Source of the DNA: Bacteroidales bacterium
GTDB lineage: Bacteria > Bacteroidota > Bacteroidia > Bacteroidales > VadinHA17
Direction of reading: 5' to 3'
Assembly: GCA_025454755.1 (NCBI GenBank)
Contig: JALONV010000008.1
Coordinates: 1 to 48,095 of the forward strand
Length of the DNA: 48,095 nt
Shown: positions 44,527 to 48,095 of the stretch, in pieces
How positions within the stretch are numbered: position 1 is the first letter of the stretch
Layout: the number at the start of each line of letters is the position of its first letter
Notes under the pieces: generated by a model
Told to the model about the DNA's origin: nothing
Databases searched by the model: none
Seen by the model: the letters and a program-made list of their open reading frames with translations, nothing else
Program-made: the position numbers and the translations under genes

Positions 44527-45597
44527 TTAATGGTTTTTTTCAAATTCTTTCATCGTATCCACAAGAGCCTGAACACTCTCCTTTGGTAAAGCATTATAGG
44601 TTGAAGCCCTGAATCCGCCAACCGAACGGTGTCCGGCAATACCTACCATCCCTTTCGACTTGGCAAAGTCGGCAAAAGGCTGCTCAAGTTCTTTGTATTC
44701 CTCAGCCATAACAAAGCATATATTCATGACCGACCTGTCTGCGGCATCCTTAACAGTCGGGACAAATAATTTATTCCTGTCTATCTCATCATAAAGGAGC
44801 TGTGCCTTTTCAATGTTCTTTTTCTGCATAGCCTTCACTCCTCCCAGTCCTTTCAGCCAGACAAGTGTTTGCTGTGCTGCAAAAACTGCAAATACAGGAG
44901 GCGTATTGAACATTGATTCTGCCTTTATATGTGTTCTGTAGTCGAGCATTGTGGGTATAGGACGTGTTACTTTTCCGAGAATATCCTCTTTCACTATAAC
45001 AAGTGTTACACCTGCAGGTGCCAGGTTTTTCTGCGCACCGGCATAAATGAGAGAGTATTTTGATACGTCAACCGGACGGCTGAAAATATCTGACGACATA
45101 TCTGCAATAAGAGGGATATTAACATCCGGATCCTTTTTCAGCTCAGTGCCAAATATCGTGTTGTTTGATGTGATGTGGAAATAGCTGGCATCAGCAGGCA
45201 CCATATAAGTCTTTGGTATATAGTTGAAATTCTTGTCTTTGGAAGTAGCGACTTCTACTGCTTCACCAAACAGCTTTGCTTCCTTGTATGCCTTGGTTGC
45301 CCACTCACCGGTTACCAGGTAGGCGGATTTTGTATTCATCAGGTTCATCGGAACCATGGCAAACTGAAGGCTGGCTCCGCCGCCAAGGAATATAACCTGG
45401 TAGCCTGCCGGTATCTCCAGAAGCTCCCTGCACAGGGCTATTGTGTCATTCATGCATGCAATGAATTCCTTGCTGCGATGAGAGATCTCCAGAACAGAAA
45501 GTCCTGAGCCTGCAAAATCCTTTATTCCTTCAATTGTCTTGTCGATCGTGTACTGCGGCAGTATTGAAGGACCTGCAAAAAAATTGTGTTTTTTCAT
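44527..45597 (-). CDS. serC: Phosphoserine aminotransferase
   Basis: PLP enzyme converting 3-phosphohydroxypyruvate and glutamate to phosphoserine; also used in B6 synthesis. At 356 residues it is of normal length. N-terminal [10 protein letters not shown] and [13 protein letters not shown] are typical, and the PLP Lys is in [16 protein letters not shown]-terminal [20 protein letters not shown] binds substrate phosphate. It is the first gene of the run serC, serA, DUF1015, yggS-like, DHOD-like, all on the reverse strand with gaps of 10 to 43 bases. Confidence 0.96.
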   Translation of the reverse strand: MKKHNFFAGPSILPQYTIDKTIEGIKDFAGSGLSVLEISHRSKEFIACMNDTIALCRELLEIPAGYQVIFLGGGASLQFAMVPMNLMNTKSAYLVTGEWATKAYKEAKLFGEAVEVATSKDKNFNYIPKTYMVPADASYFHITSNNTIFGTELKKDPDVNIPLIADMSSDIFSRPVDVSKYSLIYAGAQKNLAPAGVTLVIVKEDILGKVTRPIPTMLDYRTHIKAESMFNTPPVFAVFAAQQTLVWLKGLGGVKAMQKKNIEKAQLLYDEIDRNKLFVPTVKDAADRSVMNICFVMAEEYKELEQPFADFAKSKGMVGIAGHRSVGGFRASTYNALPKESVQALVDTMKEFEKNH

Positions 45598-45645
45598 GAT
45601 AGGTATATTACAATTATTACTGGTAAAACTTTGTTACGCCTGTTA

Positions 45646-45653
45646 CAAAAATA
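45646..45653 (-). promoter_or_regulatory. Candidate -7 box for the serC operon
   Basis: On the reverse strand these bases read TATTTTTG, a perfect TAnnTTTG box, about 50 bases before the serC start at 45597. Confidence 0.4.
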
Positions 45654-45702
45654 TAATAAAAAAGTGCGGTTCTGTTAAATAATTAACAGAAGAAGCATAT
45701 TT

Positions 45703-46425
45703 TTATAAATTATTATCAACAAGAATACCGTTTTTTATTACAGGTATCTTTCTCGTAAAATCCGGCGTCAGGCAGAAGTGCAGGCAATCATCAAGACCTT
45801 TATTTTTCAGCCTTGAGCGCTGGGCGGCCTTCTCAATATAACCCGGCAGGTCGTTTTTTGCCAGTGCCCACAGATCTAATGCTGCAAGTGTCGAATCGCA
45901 TATTGTTGAATAGAGTCTGCTGTTCATAAGTCTTTCAGCAAATGCTCCGGCACATACAGTATCCTCAAGATTAAACCGGTTCTTCCATCCGGCGCAGAAA
46001 AGAACCACATCTTTCTCGCGGGCAATGAGCCACTCTGCCAGGGCGCTTATGTTCAGGAATGAGCCCACTGTTATGGCACTTGCCGAGGAAGCCATTTTTA
46101 TAATCCCCGTGCCGTTTGTAGTGCTGTAAACTATCGTTTTTCCGGATACTTTTTCCTGTGTAAAGTTGAATGGTGAATTGCCGAAATCGGCAAAATCGAG
46201 GACGAATCCGTCACGCTCGGCAGCTACGAGATATCCACGGCTCTTATACTCTTTGGCTTCATGAACCTCAGCCACAGGAATTATTGAAACTGCCCCGTTT
46301 TCAAAAGCTGTGCAGATAGCCGAAGAAGCACGCAGAATATCAATTATCACCACTATCGAACCCGAATGCAGATCAGCCTCATACAAGGCCGGTGAAAGAC
46401 ATGTCTCGAGCTTCCTTAATCCCAT
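45703..46425 (-). CDS. comB: 2-phosphosulfolactate phosphatase family protein
   Basis: A 240-residue ComB-family protein. Family marks are VVIIDILRASSAICTAFENG, YLVAAERDGFVLDFADFGNS (containing the ER and DFGNSP elements), TIVYSTTNGTGII and LFCAGWKNRFNLEDTVCAGA. Classical ComB hydrolyses 2-phosphosulfolactate in coenzyme M synthesis, but no other coenzyme M genes are visible and most bacterial members have an unproved substrate. It may therefore act on another sulfonate or phosphate ester. It has its own perfect -7 box upstream and lies between gcvT and the serC operon. Confidence 0.88.
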   Translation of the reverse strand: MGLRKLETCLSPALYEADLHSGSIVVIIDILRASSAICTAFENGAVSIIPVAEVHEAKEYKSRGYLVAAERDGFVLDFADFGNSPFNFTQEKVSGKTIVYSTTNGTGIIKMASSASAITVGSFLNISALAEWLIAREKDVVLFCAGWKNRFNLEDTVCAGAFAERLMNSRLYSTICDSTLAALDLWALAKNDLPGYIEKAAQRSRLKNKGLDDCLHFCLTPDFTRKIPVIKNGILVDNNL

Positions 46426-46451
46426 TTCCGCAGCTGCAATCTAATTAAACT

Positions 46452-46459
46452 CAAAGATA
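46452..46459 (-). promoter_or_regulatory. Candidate -7 box for comB
   Basis: On the reverse strand these bases read TATCTTTG, a perfect TAnnTTTG box, 27 bases before the comB start at 46425. The octamer repeat begins only 5 bases upstream of it, so it covers the -33 region. Confidence 0.5.
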
Positions 46460-46463
46460 AAAT

Positions 46464-46515
46464 ACCGTCACACCGTCATACCGTCATACCGGCACACCGT
46501 TGCACCGTCACACCC
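46464..46515. repeat. Direct array of an 8-base repeat between gcvT and comB
   Basis: Six and a half octamers from 46464: ACCGTCAC, ACCGTCAT twice, ACCGGCAC, ACCGTTGC, ACCGTCAC and ACCC. The array ends at the base before the gcvT stop codon and starts 5 bases from the comB -7 box. Same unit as in the inverted arrays at 34868-34946. Confidence 0.88.
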
Positions 46516-47619
46516 TTATTTATTATAAAAAGGCAGGTCGGTTACTTTGGCTTTCAGATCCTTGTTCCTGATACGTATAAATATTTCTGTATCTCTTTTC
46601 CAGAAACCTTTTACGAGATACCCCATTCCAATCCCCTGTTTCAGCATCGGCGACATTGTACCGGATGTAACTTCTCCAATTACTTTCCCGGCGGCATCAA
46701 CAACTTCATAATGCTGACGGGGAATTCCACGGTCAATCATTACGAAACCCTTCAGTCGTCTTTCAACACCCTCATTTTTCTGTTTTAGCAACAGGTTTTT
46801 ATCAATAAAATCCTTTGAATCAGTGAATTTGGTTATCCATCCAAGTCCTGCCTCAATGGGTGAGGTATGATCGTTGATATCGTTTCCGTACAGGCAATAT
46901 CCCATTTCAAGTCTCAGGGTGTCCCTTGCACCTAATCCGACAGGCTTAATGCCATACTCCTCTCCTGCCTTAAATACTGCATTCCAGAGTTTAGGCCCAT
47001 CTTCATTCTTTACGTAGATCTCACATCCTCCGGCTCCCGTATATCCTGTTGTCGAAAACAGCACATCTTCAATGCCTGCAAACTCAATTTCCCTGAATGT
47101 ATAGTACTCCATATCAATCACACCGGACCTGGTAAGCTTCTGCATGGCCTTCAGAGCCAGAGGCCCCTGGACAGCCAGCTGAGCAATGGAATCAGAAGCA
47201 TTTATAAGGTCTCTGCCAATCTTCAAACCAAACTTATCAGCATTCTTCACACACCAGTTCCAGTCCTTTTCGATATTGGCGGCATTTACAACAAGCAGGT
47301 ATTTCTCCGGATTGAACCTGTACACCAACAGATCGTCTACAATTCCTCCCATGCCGTTAGGGAAACATGAGTACTGAATTTTACCGTCAAAAAGAGCTGA
47401 TACATCGTTGGAAGTTATGTATTGAAGGTATTTTAATGCTGAAGGTCCGGTAACCCGGAATTCGCCCATATGGGAAACATCAAAAACACCGATCTTTTCC
47501 CTTACAGTTAAATGTTCTTCATTTATCCCTGAATATTCCACCGGCATATTGTATCCGGCGAACGGGATCATCCTTGCACCAGCTTCCTGGTGAAATTTAG
47601 TAAAAGCAGTGTTCTTCAT
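46516..47619 (-). CDS. gcvT: Aminomethyltransferase (glycine cleavage T protein)
   Basis: Transfers the methylene group of glycine from the H protein to tetrahydrofolate, releasing ammonia. At 367 residues it is of normal length. Signatures: [78 protein letters not shown] (with the tetrahydrofolate-binding Asp/Glu/Arg set) and SPIEAGLGW. The other glycine-cleavage genes (gcvH, gcvP) are not in the window. It starts 2 bases after the stop of the OmpA-family gene, so they may share a transcript. It connects to the serine block by one-carbon metabolism only in function. Confidence 0.95.
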   Translation of the reverse strand: MKNTAFTKFHQEAGARMIPFAGYNMPVEYSGINEEHLTVREKIGVFDVSHMGEFRVTGPSALKYLQYITSNDVSALFDGKIQYSCFPNGMGGIVDDLLVYRFNPEKYLLVVNAANIEKDWNWCVKNADKFGLKIGRDLINASDSIAQLAVQGPLALKAMQKLTRSGVIDMEYYTFREIEFAGIEDVLFSTTGYTGAGGCEIYVKNEDGPKLWNAVFKAGEEYGIKPVGLGARDTLRLEMGYCLYGNDINDHTSPIEAGLGWITKFTDSKDFIDKNLLLKQKNEGVERRLKGFVMIDRGIPRQHYEVVDAAGKVIGEVTSGTMSPMLKQGIGMGYLVKGFWKRDTEIFIRIRNKDLKAKVTDLPFYNK

Positions 47620-47621
47620 AG

Positions 47622-48095
47622 TTAAAACTCAAGTATTTTAAATTCCACTCTTCTGTTTGCCTTTCTTCCGTCGGGCGTGGCATTATCGGCTATCGGCTGA
47701 AGAGAACCAAAACCCTTGTACTCAAGGCGTGTTGCCTCAACACCCTTATGTATCAGGTAATCAACTACTGACCTGGCCCTGTTTGCCGACAAAGTGTTAT
47801 TTAGTGCCGCACTTCCCGTATTATCGGTATGGCCTGAAATTTCAATCTTCATCTGAGGATTATCAATGAGAATATTATAGAGACGGTCAAGTTCAGAATA
47901 TGAGCTGGTCGTCAGAACTGCTTTGCCTGTTTCAAAAAGTATATTGTTGAGAACTACTTTCTTTCCGACTTTTACTTTAATGAGCGAAATGTCAAGATTA
48001 AATACTTCTTCCGCATATGTTGCCGGAATGTTTATACGCTTCATGTCTGAAAGGAATCCGGATCCGCGTACATCTACCATATATGATTTCTTCTC
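47622..48095 (-). CDS. OmpA-family protein, C-terminal peptidoglycan-binding domain, 5' end outside window
   Basis: OmpA C-terminal-like domain that holds the outer membrane to peptidoglycan. Visible are [20 protein letters not shown], the segment [20 protein letters not shown] with the diaminopimelate-binding Asp, [19 protein letters not shown] (Arg contact) and the end [15 protein letters not shown]. The frame continues to the window edge with EKKSY before the ATG at 48080, so that ATG is probably internal and the protein is longer, likely with N-terminal TPR or beta domains. Confidence 0.9.
   Translation of the reverse strand, partial: EKKSYMVDVRGSGFLSDMKRINIPATYAEEVFNLDISLIKVKVGKKVVLNNILFETGKAVLTTSSYSELDRLYNILIDNPQMKIEISGHTDNTGSAALNNTLSANRARSVVDYLIHKGVEATRLEYKGFGSLQPIADNATPDGRKANRRVEFKILEF

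Noticed and set aside
1-48095. tRNA, rRNA or riboswitch genes
   Set aside because: No cloverleaf-like sequence with CCA-proximal features, rRNA core sequence or recognisable riboswitch was noticed; gaps between genes are short or repeat-filled. A covariance-model scan was not possible.

Overview
The window looks like a chromosomal segment of a Bacteroidota bacterium, probably order Bacteroidales or a close relative; the family cannot be fixed by eye. The reasons are protein families typical of that phylum (DUF5686/CarboxypepD_reg-like, BT_3928-type DoxX protein, folP-cdaA pair, serC-serA-DUF1015 block), the near absence of Shine-Dalgarno sequences, and many genes preceded by the Bacteroidota -7 promoter box TAnnTTTG. 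No rRNA, tRNA, CRISPR array, transposase, phage or origin was seen.

Bases 1-18628 hold most of an aryl-polyene/flexirubin-type biosynthetic cluster. It opens with a methyltransferase domain cut by the window edge. A reverse-strand pair follows: a PlsC-like acyltransferase and a DUF5686 envelope protein interrupted by an in-frame TGA. A forward operon then carries two tandem retinol-saturase/CrtI-like FAD oxidoreductases, a C45 autoproteolytic acyltransferase and a PaaK-like AMP ligase. After a 0.7 kb repeat island come a secreted superoxide-reductase-like protein with a 56-residue membrane protein, then a tightly overlapped operon: hotdog thioesterase, ketosynthase, truncated ketosynthase, acyl carrier protein, second ketosynthase, chain-length-factor-like ketosynthase, membrane polysaccharide deacetylase, LolA-like carrier, lipoprotein and hotdog dehydratase. 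The likely logic is activation of an aromatic starter, elongation and dehydration on the ACP, redox tailoring, acyl transfer and delivery to the outer membrane. Aromatic lyase, ketoreductase, exporter and DarA/DarB genes are not visible and may lie upstream.

Bases 18629-24246 contain a transglutaminase-like lipoprotein, a YhcH-domain lipoprotein, an SDR oxidoreductase, a PQQ-type beta-propeller and the diadenylate cyclase CdaA, separated by palindromic intergenic repeats. Bases 24257-34109 are mostly conserved genes: folP; an operon of tmk, a BT_3928-like protein, tpiA and a 1501-residue secreted protein of unknown function; rsmE; and an SPFH protein with a ribbon-helix-helix protein. Bases 34110-40630 hold repeats, a possible small protein, an ECF sigma factor, uvrA, a MITE-like element and three uncharacterised genes.

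Bases 40631-48095 are a reverse-strand block: serC, serA, DUF1015, a YggS-type PLP protein and a dihydroorotate-dehydrogenase-like protein, apparently one operon around serine synthesis, then comB, gcvT and the C-terminal part of an OmpA-family protein cut by the window end.

The observations most worth a second look are the degenerate and intact ketosynthases with the duplicated saturase in the polyene cluster, the DUF1015-serine linkage, the secreted SOR plus small histidine-bearing membrane protein, the TGA-split DUF5686 gene, and a family of nested palindromes whose central hairpin differs from copy to copy.
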